DNA of 64,000 bases, from assembly GCA_963702765.1 (NCBI GenBank), contig CAVPEB010000030.1, positions 1-64,000 of the forward strand. The letters run 5' to 3'. The notes beneath the pieces are model-generated. The model was not told the DNA's origin. It was given only the letters and a program-made list of their open reading frames with translations, and ran no database searches. The translations under genes were made by a program, and so were the position numbers. Source of the stretch: DATMNR01 sp963702765 (GTDB taxonomy: Bacteria; Chloroflexota; Ktedonobacteria; Ktedonobacterales; Ktedonobacteraceae). Each line of letters starts with the position of its first letter. The first letter of the stretch is position 1. Below are positions 17,076 through 26,223 of the stretch, piece by piece.

Positions 17076-18254
17076 CTATCTGACTGCCCAGATACTGTTA
17101 GAAATTGGCTGAAGAAGTGTATGAGAATCGGGCAATTGAGATTGAGGGGCGTTTGCTCCAGATGTTAGATCGCTCAGTAATTCTTGATGTCGTTGTTTAG
17201 TGACATTGATAAGTTGCAATGTATGTAAACCATCTAGGATGATAAAGTGACTATCGGGTGACCAGTAAGGAACGCTACCAGATTCAGCAGAAACAGCATA
17301 GGAAGAATGGTCTCGTATGTTAAAGATCGTGTACTGGGTACCTGTACTATAGAGAATAGAATTGCCATCCGGTGACCAAGCAAACTGAGTGCAACCGCAG
17401 ATGGCAATGGTCGTGGTTTGCTTCTGAGTATCACTTAGGATGAGTTTAACAGGCGTGAATGTGTTTTGTGTAGAAGCTATCCCAGGAGGATCATTAGAAT
17501 CGGCATAAAGTATATCTGGATGAAGGTGGGAAGGCTGCCATAAAATACGTTCCAAGGATACAGGAAGGGGATGTCCTTTAAGATTTCCTTTGAGTATAAA
17601 ATGCAAATCAGTACCAGAAAGAGTGGTAGTAAACATGCCCTGACTTGAATTTCCTATAGCCATTCCATTTAATGATAAAGAAGGTATAGAATACGAATAC
17701 GGGAGCAATTTTCTAGCGATGTCTAGCGGTTGATCGTCTTGAGAAATCCACCAGGATTGAGTTCCAGCGTTTTGGATGGCAGTTGTAGATTCTTCGCGAT
17801 AAAGAAGGCGGTTTCCAGTGGGATTCCACCAAGCATTACTGTGCTGAATGCCTGTATCTGAAACTGCAATAGGAATAGGCGTGCCACCATCGATGCCAAT
17901 TGTATTAAGGACACTCGGAGCGTCATCAGTTAATCCGGTCACCGGATTTGTGGTTATATGTTGTCCGATTGCAGTTTTGGAAAAGTTGGCATCGAGAGTT
18001 CTAAAAGCAAAGATTCTATGGTCTGGAGACCATGCATAACCTATGACTGGCGAGCTATTTGGGGTGACTTCGAATGCATTAGCGCCATCGGGATCGATCG
18101 TCCAGAGGTGTCCGTCACGTACAAAGGAAATCTCGTTGCCTCCGATATGTCCAGGGCTGCATGCTGAAAGAAAGACAGCAATGAGCATAAAGACAAGTAG
18201 TAGCAAGTTTTTTTGTAAAATAATCATATAATACGTAATAATCTCATCTATCAC
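17076..18254 (-). CDS. Lipoprotein with a TolB-like beta-propeller
   Basis: About 390 residues. A hydrophobic signal ends in lipobox FLSAC, followed by repeated propeller strands of the WxPD type (YAWSPDHRIFAF, AWWNPTGNRLLY, FAWSPDGNSILYS, PYWSPDSHFIIL), as in TolB/WD40-like propellers. It is probably anchored on the outer face of the membrane; its ligand is unknown. The start could be the GTG at 18254, whose GTGA overlaps the stop of the upstream transporter gene, or the ATG at 18227; neither has a clear ribosome site. The overlap suggests co-transcription with the KimA-like transporter. Confidence 0.8.
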   Translation of the reverse strand: MIDEIITYYMIILQKNLLLLVFMLIAVFLSACSPGHIGGNEISFVRDGHLWTIDPDGANAFEVTPNSSPVIGYAWSPDHRIFAFRTLDANFSKTAIGQHITTNPVTGLTDDAPSVLNTIGIDGGTPIPIAVSDTGIQHSNAWWNPTGNRLLYREESTTAIQNAGTQSWWISQDDQPLDIARKLLPYSYSIPSLSLNGMAIGNSSQGMFTTTLSGTDLHFILKGNLKGHPLPVSLERILWQPSHLHPDILYADSNDPPGIASTQNTFTPVKLILSDTQKQTTTIAICGCTQFAWSPDGNSILYSTGTQYTIFNIRDHSSYAVSAESGSVPYWSPDSHFIILDGLHTLQLINVTKQRHQELLSDLTSGANAPQSQLPDSHTLLQPISNSIWAVR

Positions 18255-20275
18255 CAGCGTTTAATAAGGTGGGCTACTTTGCCTTCAGAAGTTAACTCGT
18301 AGCGGATGCGGTCAGGGTTGACATCAGCAACATCACCAGCATAATCTGCAGCAATAATTGTATCGTGAGGATGGGCAATATGCCATACCTCTGCTACAGC
18401 ACCAGGCTCTTCTGAACTGTAAACAAACCTTCGAGGGCTTTTAGACTTTTGCGCAAGATTTTCTGCCTTGCCAAAGGATTCCTTCGCATGAGGATCATAG
18501 AGATACGGATCGTATACCTCAAAGATTTGTGGAATTCTCTCGGCTCTTGGCTCACCTAAGTATAGAAATACGACAGGTTTGCCCTCAGCACTATTGATTG
18601 CGGAGCGTATAATCATGTCATTATGTCCATTTTTAGCCGTGAGCACAGCGAGTACAGAGCCTGGCAAGCGACCTTCAAGGCCAGTTGTGACAACAGGCAG
18701 GTACCCTTTCTGCTTTTGTCGTCTATAGTTGATGTAGGCAATAAGCATACCGAAACCAGCAACAGTACCACCAAAAAGAGTTGCTAAATGTTTCGTGACC
18801 AGATTAGTAGTCCAAGCAGTTGCAACCAAGAAAGTGGTGAAGACACCTAGCCAGAAGTCGACGTTGTACCAGATCTCTCGAATGCGTGTACGCCAGTTTC
18901 GTACAGGAGAAGCTAACAGCCTCACATTTTCAAGATCTAATCCTCCTGTAAGAGCAGATCCATTGTTGTGTGCATTTTCGCGTCTGGACTCAATGTCATA
19001 AGCCATGCCAGCACCGGGAACTTCTTGATCGTTCTCACTCGTATTTAGTGATTGCGCTGCTAACGCGCGAGCTGCTTTTCGTTCACGATGACGAATGATA
19101 TCTAACCCTAAACAGGTGAGTGTAAAAGCTCCTAGCAAACCAAAAGCGTACATGTCTCCAAGAGTATTGATGTTGCCATTCACGATTATAAGCACAGCAA
19201 TAGGAATACCTGTTGCAAGGGCGATAGAGTAATGAGGTGTCCCGCGCAGCTTATTCCGTTTAAGCACAAAAGCTGGAAAGAAGTCCATGCGGGAAAGTGC
19301 CATGAATACGTGGTATGAACCGATAATAGCCGTATTACTAGCAAATACCAGTAGTGCGCTGGCACTAATAGCGACTTCTGTTTGCAAAACAATGTTGCCC
19401 CAATTACCAGCAAGCAGAGAAACTACCTGCGCAGATTGTGTAGGACTTTCCAGAGTCGAAGCTGGTAGCAGTGTGGTTGTAAGTATGGTCAAGAGAGGGC
19501 TAGTAATACCAATCGTCAGTACGACGATCAATAACGCAAGTCCCGCAACCTTTTTACGAGGTGTTTTCATAACCGGAGAAAGTTGTGAAATACTTTCAAG
19601 TCCAGAAAAGGCTAGAAATGAAGCAGAGAAACCAATCAAGATAGAAATAGGTCCAAGTGAATGGTTCGCAAACATCTGTGGGATAAGTGACAGGAATTCT
19701 GAGAAAGAAATATGTGTAAAGACGGTCACCAGGATAGCAATGTCACTTAAGAAAGCGATAATAGCACCTACAAAACTCACTTTGGCACTTTCGCTAATGC
19801 CTACCCAGTTGAGAATACCTAATAGAATGAGAGCTACAATCGTAATCCATAAAACTAGCGGACCAATAGCCGGAAGAACAACACTGAGGTAAAATATTCC
19901 AGACAAACAACTGATAGCAGCAGTAAGGAAATAATCGACGAGGATAAACATACCTCCAAGCGCACCAAACCAGTGGTTTATCGCTTGCGCTGCCACGGTT
20001 ACTACACCACCACCTTGAGGGAAACGATGAGTGACCTCTGAGTATTTTAAAGTAAGAAGTACAAACACTGACATAGTCAATAGGACGAAAAATCCTGCCA
20101 GAGTGGTAATACCTTCAGTGTTGTAGAGAATACCAGGAGTGTAGTAAACCGAGGTGCCGATATCAGCGAAAACAACTGCCCAACAGAGGAGAGGACCTAA
20201 AAGGCTTTTACCACTACTATGTTCATCTCCACCAGAACTATGTGAAGCTACTTCTGCCTTCGATTCTTGTGCCAT
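18251..20275 (-). CDS. KimA-like APC-superfamily transporter with C-terminal USP-like domain
   Basis: A 674-residue protein: about 12 membrane helices (30-500, with a roughly 60-residue hydrophilic insert at 395-455), then a soluble domain of about 150 residues resembling a universal stress protein fold. This is the architecture of KimA, the Bacillus potassium/proton symporter. The potassium-binding pattern recalled for KimA (D36, Y43, D117, T121, S125, T230, E233) has counterparts at the same spacing: D38 and Y45 in DIGTSVYYTPGILY, D114, T118 and S122 in VDYFLTAAIS, and S224 (for Thr) and E227 in SGLE. It also has the PQGGG loop. It neighbours the Kdp region. An amino-acid substrate remains possible. 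It starts at an ATG at 20275. Confidence 0.8.
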   Translation of the reverse strand: MAQESKAEVASHSSGGDEHSSGKSLLGPLLCWAVVFADIGTSVYYTPGILYNTEGITTLAGFFVLLTMSVFVLLTLKYSEVTHRFPQGGGVVTVAAQAINHWFGALGGMFILVDYFLTAAISCLSGIFYLSVVLPAIGPLVLWITIVALILLGILNWVGISESAKVSFVGAIIAFLSDIAILVTVFTHISFSEFLSLIPQMFANHSLGPISILIGFSASFLAFSGLESISQLSPVMKTPRKKVAGLALLIVVLTIGITSPLLTILTTTLLPASTLESPTQSAQVVSLLAGNWGNIVLQTEVAISASALLVFASNTAIIGSYHVFMALSRMDFFPAFVLKRNKLRGTPHYSIALATGIPIAVLIIVNGNINTLGDMYAFGLLGAFTLTCLGLDIIRHRERKAARALAAQSLNTSENDQEVPGAGMAYDIESRRENAHNNGSALTGGLDLENVRLLASPVRNWRTRIREIWYNVDFWLGVFTTFLVATAWTTNLVTKHLATLFGGTVAGFGMLIAYINYRRQKQKGYLPVVTTGLEGRLPGSVLAVLTAKNGHNDMIIRSAINSAEGKPVVFLYLGEPRAERIPQIFEVYDPYLYDPHAKESFGKAENLAQKSKSPRRFVYSSEEPGAVAEVWHIAHPHDTIIAADYAGDVADVNPDRIRYELTSEGKVAHLIKRW

Positions 20276-20309
20276 GTGAGCCTACCTTGATTAAAGGAAA
20301 AATAGTCAC

Positions 20310-20338
20310 ACCATAAGATTAAAGCCGACACCAGTCAA
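20310..20338 (-). promoter_or_regulatory. Promoter of the KimA-like transporter gene
   Basis: On the minus strand, TTGACT (20338-20333), a 17-nt spacer, TATGGT (20315-20310), with a leader of about 28 nt. A second, weaker candidate (TTGCCC, 17 nt, TACACT) lies at 20392-20364. Confidence 0.45.
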
Positions 20339-20415
20339 GTGGCGGCATTTGTAACTTGCTGTTAGTGTAACATAGCAGTGTTGAGGGGGCAAGATGGTTT
20401 CGCACTGCTTTCTTG

Positions 20416-20445
20416 TTGACGTGATCTCTCTTTTTCTCATATGCT
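20416..20445 (+). promoter_or_regulatory. Promoter of the first sensor-kinase gene
   Basis: TTGACG (20416-20421), 18-nt spacer, TATGCT (20440-20445), divergent from the transporter promoter about 80 bp away. The two genes may share control sites in this 220-bp region. Confidence 0.45.
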
Positions 20446-20499
20446 AAGGAATAGTCATTGAACTTTTCTCGTTATTTACTTCAAACAGGTTGCTAAGTG

Positions 20500-22188
20500 A
20501 TGGGTAAGAAACAAAAAGAACATTTACCACAACTCTATAATAGTGAGGCATTACTTTGGAAGCGATATCTTATTGATAGTGCGTTAGGTGTTGTTGTAAC
20601 TTGTCTTGTAACTGGAATCCTCTACTACTTTCAACTCTATCCACGAATTCCGAATATCTCACTGCTCTATTTGTTGGTAATATTAACCCTGGCAAGCACA
20701 CGCGGTCTTTATGCTGCCATATTGGCTTCAATCGTAGCGATTCTTTCTTTCGACTATTTTCTTGTTCCTCCTTACTACACGTTGACGATAGCTAAATTCG
20801 ACGAGTGGCTGGCTTTGTTCGTATTTTTGGTAACAGCGATCATAACGAGTCAATTAGCTTCGGCTCTACGCCGACGAGCTGAGCAAGCACGCCTTAGAGA
20901 GCATGAAACGCGTATTCTTTATGAACTGGTACGCGCGACGACAAGTGAAGAAAGTCTACAGCAGCAACTCAGCATTATTGCGCGTGCGGTAGTTGATGTG
21001 TTTTCTTCCTGGGGAGTGAGAGACTGTGAAATTCTGTTGCCTGATACAATGGGTAAGCTCGTTGTTCAAGGGAGCGCTAAAAAGCCTGTAGATCAGATAA
21101 GGCTTACATCGGATGAAGAGTCAACAGCTTTATGGGTAATGGCCCAGGCTCAAACCGTTGAGTTGCATGATGTCGCCATTGCTTCCCAGAGTTCTTCAGA
21201 GTATGCACCACGTGCAGTAGTACGTAGCACCGCACAAAAGAATGTAGTACGCAGGTATATACGTATGATTCCTTTGGAAATGGGTAAAAAGGTACACGGT
21301 GTACTTTGCTTATTCATGGAGGATAATCCACGCCTACTTGGTCTGGAAAAGAATCTGGGGGCGGAACGCGAACGGTCAAACTCTCAAAGCGCTTTTTTCT
21401 GGACTTTTGTTGATCAAGCTACCTCAATGATTGATCGTGCGCGTTTGCGCCAGGAGGGCTTGCAAATCGAGGTGTTGCAAAAGACCGACACACTACGTGC
21501 AGCACTTCTTTCCTCTATATCACATGATCTTCGCACTCCACTTGCATCTATTAAAGCCTCTGCCAGCAGCCTGCTTCAAGATGACGTGCAATGGAGCGAC
21601 GAAGAGCGGCGGAGCTTTGCCCTGGCTATAGAACGTGAAGCTGACAGATTGAATCGACTGGTGGCGAACCTGCTGGATATGTCTCGAATCGAGGGAGGAG
21701 CACTCAGTCCCGAGAAAGAATGGTATCCTATAGACGAGTTAATTCATGACGTGCTGGGTCATATGCAGCCACTATTGCTCGATCGTGTAGTGCAGACAAG
21801 TATCCCTGATGATCTTCCGCCTGTCCAGCTGGATTACCTGGAGATCGAGCAGGTATTGACCAATCTGATTGAAAATGCGGTACGATATACGCCTTCCGAC
21901 TCACCAATAGATGTGGGTGTGCAAACTGAAGGAGATCATATGGTCATTAGTGTTGCAGATCGTGGTCCAGGCATTCCACCAGCCGATTTAGAGCGTGTAT
22001 TTGATAAATTCTATCGTGTGTTAGGAAGAACTTCTGGGCGGCCAACAGGATCAGGTCTTGGTCTCGCTGTTAGTAAGGGGTTGGTCGAGGCTCATGGAGG
22101 ACGTATCTGGGCTGAAAATCGTGAAGCTGGTGGATCTATATTTCGTTTCACATTACCATTAATAAAGAAAAGTGAGAGTGAAAGATGA
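20500..22188 (+). CDS. DUF4118 sensor histidine kinase (KdpD C-terminal half), copy 1
   Basis: About 562 residues, equal to KdpD without its N-terminal KdpD and USP domains. Four membrane helices form the DUF4118 domain (about 28-120, with LYPRIPNISLLYLL and FDYFLVPPYYTLTI), followed by a GAF-like domain (about 135-325). HisKA has the H-box SSISHDLRTPLASIKA (His343), then a complete HATPase (NLIENAVRYTP, DRGPGIP, GSGLGLAVSKG). KdpD senses potassium limitation or ionic strength and phosphorylates KdpE. The stop overlaps the next gene by 4 nt (ATGA), so kinase and regulator are coupled. The start is ATG 20500 or the adjacent GTG 20497. Confidence 0.92.
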   Translation: MGKKQKEHLPQLYNSEALLWKRYLIDSALGVVVTCLVTGILYYFQLYPRIPNISLLYLLVILTLASTRGLYAAILASIVAILSFDYFLVPPYYTLTIAKFDEWLALFVFLVTAIITSQLASALRRRAEQARLREHETRILYELVRATTSEESLQQQLSIIARAVVDVFSSWGVRDCEILLPDTMGKLVVQGSAKKPVDQIRLTSDEESTALWVMAQAQTVELHDVAIASQSSSEYAPRAVVRSTAQKNVVRRYIRMIPLEMGKKVHGVLCLFMEDNPRLLGLEKNLGAERERSNSQSAFFWTFVDQATSMIDRARLRQEGLQIEVLQKTDTLRAALLSSISHDLRTPLASIKASASSLLQDDVQWSDEERRSFALAIEREADRLNRLVANLLDMSRIEGGALSPEKEWYPIDELIHDVLGHMQPLLLDRVVQTSIPDDLPPVQLDYLEIEQVLTNLIENAVRYTPSDSPIDVGVQTEGDHMVISVADRGPGIPPADLERVFDKFYRVLGRTSGRPTGSGLGLAVSKGLVEAHGGRIWAENREAGGSIFRFTLPLIKKSESER

Positions 22189-22886
22189 GTAAAAGTGGAG
22201 CTCGCATTCTTGTTGTTGATGACGAAATCGAGATCCTGCGTGCTTTGCAGCGTAGTCTGACCGCCCACGATTTTGATGTTTTGACTGCTTCAACGGGTGA
22301 AGAAGCTCTGGAATCGATTGCTCATTACAGACCAGATTTGATGCTACTTGATTTGGGTTTGCCGGGTATGAGTGGGCTGGAAGTTTGCAAGAGGGTACGA
22401 TCACAGTCAAATTTACCTATTATCGTGCTTTCTGTAAAGGACACTGAACGCGATAAAGTGTTAGCTCTTGATCTAGGGGCAGACGATTATGTATCCAAAC
22501 CATTCGGTATGAACGAGGTACTGGCACGGATTCGAGTCGCATTGCGTCATGCCGCCCAAGTCGAGTCTGGTACTGAGCCAATCTTCATCGCTGGGCCGCT
22601 ACGAGTTGATTTCGCGCAGCGTCTTGTGCAAGTGAATGATCAGGAAGTCAAATTGACACCAACTGAATATGATCTGTTGAAAGCACTTATTAAGAATAAA
22701 GGTAAAATAATGACGCGCCATATGCTGCTGTCCCAGGTGTGGGGAACCGGTTATGGGACCGAATCACATTACCTGCATGTCTATATCGGCCAGTTACGGC
22801 GTAAAATTGAACCAGATCCGGCGCATCCTCGCTTCATCCTCACAATATCAGGAGTTGGTTATCGCTTTCATGCAGATGAGGACTGA
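22185..22886 (+). CDS. KdpE-type OmpR-family response regulator, copy 1
   Basis: A 233-residue two-domain regulator. The receiver has the acidic pocket D12/D13, phospho-acceptor Asp56 (LMLLDLGLPG), Ser in VLSVKD and Lys in YVSKPFG. The C-terminal winged helix of the OmpR type has LTPTEYDLLKALIKNKGKI and the end GVGYRFHAD. It is closest in flavour to KdpE. It is translationally coupled to the kinase before it. By analogy it would activate kdp genes when phosphorylated; no binding site could be recognised by eye. Confidence 0.92.
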   Translation: MSKSGARILVVDDEIEILRALQRSLTAHDFDVLTASTGEEALESIAHYRPDLMLLDLGLPGMSGLEVCKRVRSQSNLPIIVLSVKDTERDKVLALDLGADDYVSKPFGMNEVLARIRVALRHAAQVESGTEPIFIAGPLRVDFAQRLVQVNDQEVKLTPTEYDLLKALIKNKGKIMTRHMLLSQVWGTGYGTESHYLHVYIGQLRRKIEPDPAHPRFILTISGVGYRFHADED

Positions 22887-22893
22887 TAAACGA

Positions 22894-22921
22894 GCAGGGC
22901 ACCCGCAAGGGATGCCCCTAC
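22894..22921. repeat. Short palindromic element with GCAA tetraloop
   Basis: AGGGCACCC, GCAA, then GGGATGCCCCT fold into a hairpin with two single-base bulges and a GNRA-type loop, 8 nt after a stop codon and not followed by T. Its form resembles the dispersed GTAGGGGC-type palindromes seen in Chloroflexota and cyanobacterial genomes (recalled, not checked). Confidence 0.5.
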
Positions 22922-23095
22922 AATTCTGAAATCGATACAGGGTTGATGATATACTTGTTTATCTTGAGCAAATATTTAGATGTCTCTGCTATCTTCTTAG
23001 CCCTCATTGACATCCCTCTGGATACACTGTAGCTGTGAGTGAAGAGTGAAATCTTTGCCTCTGTGACAGCATGTTTCAGGTATCGGAAGGTCTTG

Positions 23096-23644
23096 ATGAA
23101 AACAACACGTTTTTTACTGCCATTTGTGCATGGAGTGGATAAGTTTGTAATAGAACAGGCTATATTGCTAGCTAAAAGTCATCAGGCTACACTGGTTCCC
23201 CTTGTACTTATCCATGTACCAGAAGAACGCCGAAAAAAGGGTGTTCGTCTTGAATATTTGCAACAGTCAAAGGACTTCTTGGAGACGGTAAAACAAAAGG
23301 CTGAGCGGTATTCTGTTCAAATTGAGAGGTTGGAAGTTTTCACCAGTGACGTTGTACAAAGTATCAATCTTGTCGCAAGTGAAATGGAGTGTGAAGGGAT
23401 TCTGCTTTTTGTAAACCATAAAGGCGGTCTTCTGCTCGAGCTTCATGAGATAAAGCGTCTCATGGAAATGCCAGCGTGTAAGCTTTACGTCCTGCACTTG
23501 CCAACAAATGAACGCGTGAATTTTGCGCATGAACTGCGCCGGCATTTCTCTCTTTGGCTAAATGGAAGGGGTAAGAGACAGGGAGAGACAATGCAAGAGC
23601 AAGAATATCTTGAGGAGGAAGTTGGGCTTTCAGTAAAGGCATAA
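23096..23644 (+). CDS. USP-like soluble protein, copy 1
   Basis: About 182 residues from the ATG at 23096 (GGAAGG upstream; the frame is open from 23039). The fold pattern is that of a universal stress protein: beta strand RFLLPFVHGVDK, helix, strand ATLVPLVLIHVPEE, then CEGILLFVNHKGG. The usual ATP-loop GxxG-x9-GS/T is absent, so it belongs to the non-ATP-binding kind or a distant relative. A similar gene (26224) follows the second kinase/regulator pair, so it is part of a duplicated three-gene unit. In canonical KdpD a USP domain lies within the sensor; this may be its detached counterpart, which is inference. Confidence 0.72.
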   Translation: MKTTRFLLPFVHGVDKFVIEQAILLAKSHQATLVPLVLIHVPEERRKKGVRLEYLQQSKDFLETVKQKAERYSVQIERLEVFTSDVVQSINLVASEMECEGILLFVNHKGGLLLELHEIKRLMEMPACKLYVLHLPTNERVNFAHELRRHFSLWLNGRGKRQGETMQEQEYLEEEVGLSVKA

Positions 23645-23671
23645 ATACAATATGTATAAGGTTGACGTGAC

Positions 23672-25363
23672 ATGAATACTGTTGAACATCTATTGCCGAT
23701 CGGGCGGAGCAAAACGCGCTCCTGGCAGCAATATCTCCTCGATACCGTGGTGGCATTTGTAGGAACGATGCTGGTTACAGGAATCATCGCTGTCCTCCAG
23801 CTCTATCCCCGTATTCCCAACATTTCGATTGCATATCTACTTGTTATTCTGGCACTGGCCAGCACACGGGGGCGCTATGCTTCTATCCTGGCGTCTCTGG
23901 TGGCCTTTCTCTCTTTTGATTTCTTCCTCGTCCCGCCGCTGTATGTCTTTACTATTAGTAGCATCGAGGAGTGGATTGCTCTGTTTGTCTTCCTGGTAAC
24001 CGCAATACTTACCAGTCAATTGGCTGTAACACTGCGTCAGCGCGTTGAGCAGTCACACCTACGGGAAAGTGAGACACGTACTCTCTACGATCTGGTGCGA
24101 GTGACCAACCGTGAGGATGAGCCAGAACAACAACTTCATGCTATTGCAGTGGCTATCGTCGATGTGTTCTCCTCCTGGGGAGTGCATGACTGCGCCATAC
24201 TTCAACCTGATGCATCGGGCACACTCCGTGTCCAGGCCAGCGCGTATCAACCCTCGGAGCAGATCATGCTTTCATCCGATGAGAAAGCCATAGCATCATG
24301 GGTCATGACGCATGGCCGAAGCATGGGCCTCTATGATGATGATTCCCTCGCTACCACGACCTCAGCTCGTTTTGTACAACGCGTTGTAGTGCGGATCACG
24401 AAGGATGGTCGTACTGTGCGTCGTTCACTGCGACTGATTCCTCTGAAAACGGGGCAGCAGGTAGTAGGTGTACTCCGCTTGCGCATCCTGGATGATTCAA
24501 GCCAGCTGGCAAAGGATGAAAAACTTGAAGAGGATCAGGATCAACCAAATGCTCGTACAGCTTTCTTCTGGACATTTCTCGAGCAGGCGTCTTCTCTGAT
24601 CGAACGCGCGCGTTTACGTCGTGAAAATCTGCGTATTGCGGTTTTGCAGCGCACCGATGAACTGCGCGCGGCTTTACTCTCCTCAGTCTCCCATGATTTG
24701 CGCACACCCCTGGCATCAATTAAGGCTGCCGCGAGTACGTTACTTCAGGAAGATGTGCAGTGGGATGAGGAGACGAAACGCAGTTTTGCCCGCTCAATTG
24801 AGCGCGAGGCGGACAGGCTGAATCGGCTTGTGAGTAATCTGCTTGATATGTCACGCATAGAGGATGGAGCACTCAAACCTGAGAAAGAATTATATATGCT
24901 TCCTGAACTGATTCAGGATGTTCTTGATCGATTACAACCTTTGCTGCATGGCCGTATTGTGCATACTCAGGTACCCGTTGATCTTCCACCAATCGAATTG
25001 GATTATATGCAGATCGACCAGGTTTTGACCAACTTGATCGAAAATGCCGTTCGTTATACTCCAAAGGATTCACCGATTGATGTAAGCGCGCATTGTGAGG
25101 GGGCGCAGATAGTTATTAGCGTCGCGGATCGTGGCCCTGGTATTCCTTCTGGTGATCTTGATCGCGTATTTGACAAGTTCTACCGCGTTCTCGATGGGAA
25201 ACAGACTACTGGTCATCCGACCGGCTCAGGGCTGGGCCTTGCCGTATGTAAAGGATTGGTTGAAGCACATGGAGGACGCATCTGGGCTGAGCCACGCGAA
25301 GGTGGAGGAGTGGTCTTCTCAGTATCATTGCCTCTAGGTGTGATGGAGGAGGTACCAGCATGA
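23672..25363 (+). CDS. DUF4118 sensor histidine kinase (KdpD C-terminal half), copy 2
   Basis: 563 residues, collinear with copy 1 over the whole length and clearly a paralogue. It has DUF4118 membrane helices (LYPRIPNISIAYLLVILALA, FLSFDFFLVPPLYVFTI), a GAF-like domain, H-box SSVSHDLRTPLASIKA, N-box NLIENAVRYTP, and G-boxes DRGPGIP and GSGLGLAVCKG. It differs most in the GAF region (about 190-290), where ligand or partner specificity may lie. It overlaps the following regulator by 4 nt, like copy 1. It lacks the KdpD N-terminal domain, which is found as a separate gene at 32444. Confidence 0.92.
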   Translation: MNTVEHLLPIGRSKTRSWQQYLLDTVVAFVGTMLVTGIIAVLQLYPRIPNISIAYLLVILALASTRGRYASILASLVAFLSFDFFLVPPLYVFTISSIEEWIALFVFLVTAILTSQLAVTLRQRVEQSHLRESETRTLYDLVRVTNREDEPEQQLHAIAVAIVDVFSSWGVHDCAILQPDASGTLRVQASAYQPSEQIMLSSDEKAIASWVMTHGRSMGLYDDDSLATTTSARFVQRVVVRITKDGRTVRRSLRLIPLKTGQQVVGVLRLRILDDSSQLAKDEKLEEDQDQPNARTAFFWTFLEQASSLIERARLRRENLRIAVLQRTDELRAALLSSVSHDLRTPLASIKAAASTLLQEDVQWDEETKRSFARSIEREADRLNRLVSNLLDMSRIEDGALKPEKELYMLPELIQDVLDRLQPLLHGRIVHTQVPVDLPPIELDYMQIDQVLTNLIENAVRYTPKDSPIDVSAHCEGAQIVISVADRGPGIPSGDLDRVFDKFYRVLDGKQTTGHPTGSGLGLAVCKGLVEAHGGRIWAEPREGGGVVFSVSLPLGVMEEVPA

Positions 25364-26061
25364 ATAAGAGTGGCGCACATATTCTAGTGGTTGATGATGA
25401 AATCGAAATTGTTCGCGCATTACGTCGCAGCCTCACTGCACACGGCTACAAAGTATTCACAGCCAGCAGTGGTGAAGAGGCATTCGAGCTAATGTCACGA
25501 CATCGACCCGATCTCATACTGCTCGATCTAGTATTACCAGGCATGAGTGGCCTGGAAGTATGTCGTAGGATGCGCGCGGAGTCGAATATACCCATCATCG
25601 TGCTTTCGGTGAAGGGAACTGAACACGATAAGGTGGAAGCACTCGACCTGGGGGCTGACGACTACGTCTCAAAACCCTTTGGGATAGATGAAGTCTTAGC
25701 TCGCGTACGCGTCGCACTGCGGCACGTTGCAAACACACATGTTGGAACGCAACCGAATTTTTGCACAGGTCCTCTCCAGGTGGATTTTGCTTTACGGCGC
25801 GTGCAGCTTCATGAGCAAGACGTCCAATTGACACCGACTGAATACGACTTGCTTAAAGTCTTTATCGCGCACCGTGGCAAAATACTGACACGTCAGATGT
25901 TGCTGAAAGAGGTCTGGGGGCCTGAGTTGCATGCCAGAACTCATAGTCTCCATGTGTACGTGGCACAATTACGCCGAAAAATTGAACAGTCCCCGGACGA
26001 TCCCCATATCATCATCACAATTCCTGGAGTTGGATACCGCTTCAACGATGAGGCAGAGTAG
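25360..26061 (+). CDS. KdpE-type OmpR-family response regulator, copy 2
   Basis: 233 residues, a paralogue of the regulator at 22185. The receiver has D12/D13, Asp56 (LILLDLVLPG), VLSVKG and YVSKPFG; the C-terminal winged helix has LTPTEYDLLKVFIAHRGKI and GVGYRFND. It has the same ATGA coupling to its kinase. Two near-identical pairs side by side raise the question of insulation or cross-talk; the differing stretch between domains (about 120-140) is where they diverge most. It may be the pair that serves the kdp genes, being nearer to them, but this is inference. Confidence 0.92.
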   Translation: MNKSGAHILVVDDEIEIVRALRRSLTAHGYKVFTASSGEEAFELMSRHRPDLILLDLVLPGMSGLEVCRRMRAESNIPIIVLSVKGTEHDKVEALDLGADDYVSKPFGIDEVLARVRVALRHVANTHVGTQPNFCTGPLQVDFALRRVQLHEQDVQLTPTEYDLLKVFIAHRGKILTRQMLLKEVWGPELHARTHSLHVYVAQLRRKIEQSPDDPHIIITIPGVGYRFNDEAE

Positions 26062-26223
26062 TTGTAGTCTGGATTTCAACATCCTGAGCAGATTTTGAGG
26101 AATCTTTCAGATTCTCCAGAAAGCATATTTACTTCCTCTGATTTACACTGAGTATGGACATAGGAAAAGATGTGCTGATGTCTGTACTAAGTTGTAGTCA
26201 ACGTCTCTTAGAAAGGAATCAAG

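Noticed and set aside
19287..19892. 201-codon plus-strand frame inside the KimA-like gene
   Set aside because: Antisense to conserved transmembrane coding sequence; composition is that of a reversed membrane protein.
20276..20496. c-di-AMP (ydaO-type) riboswitch before the KimA-like gene
   Set aside because: Looked for because kimA is often under such control; none of the conserved blocks are present and the likely leader is only about 28 nt.
23007..23035. TTGACA followed 17 nt later by TAGCTG upstream of the first USP-like gene
   Set aside because: The -35 is perfect but the -10 is poor, so I do not call it a promoter.
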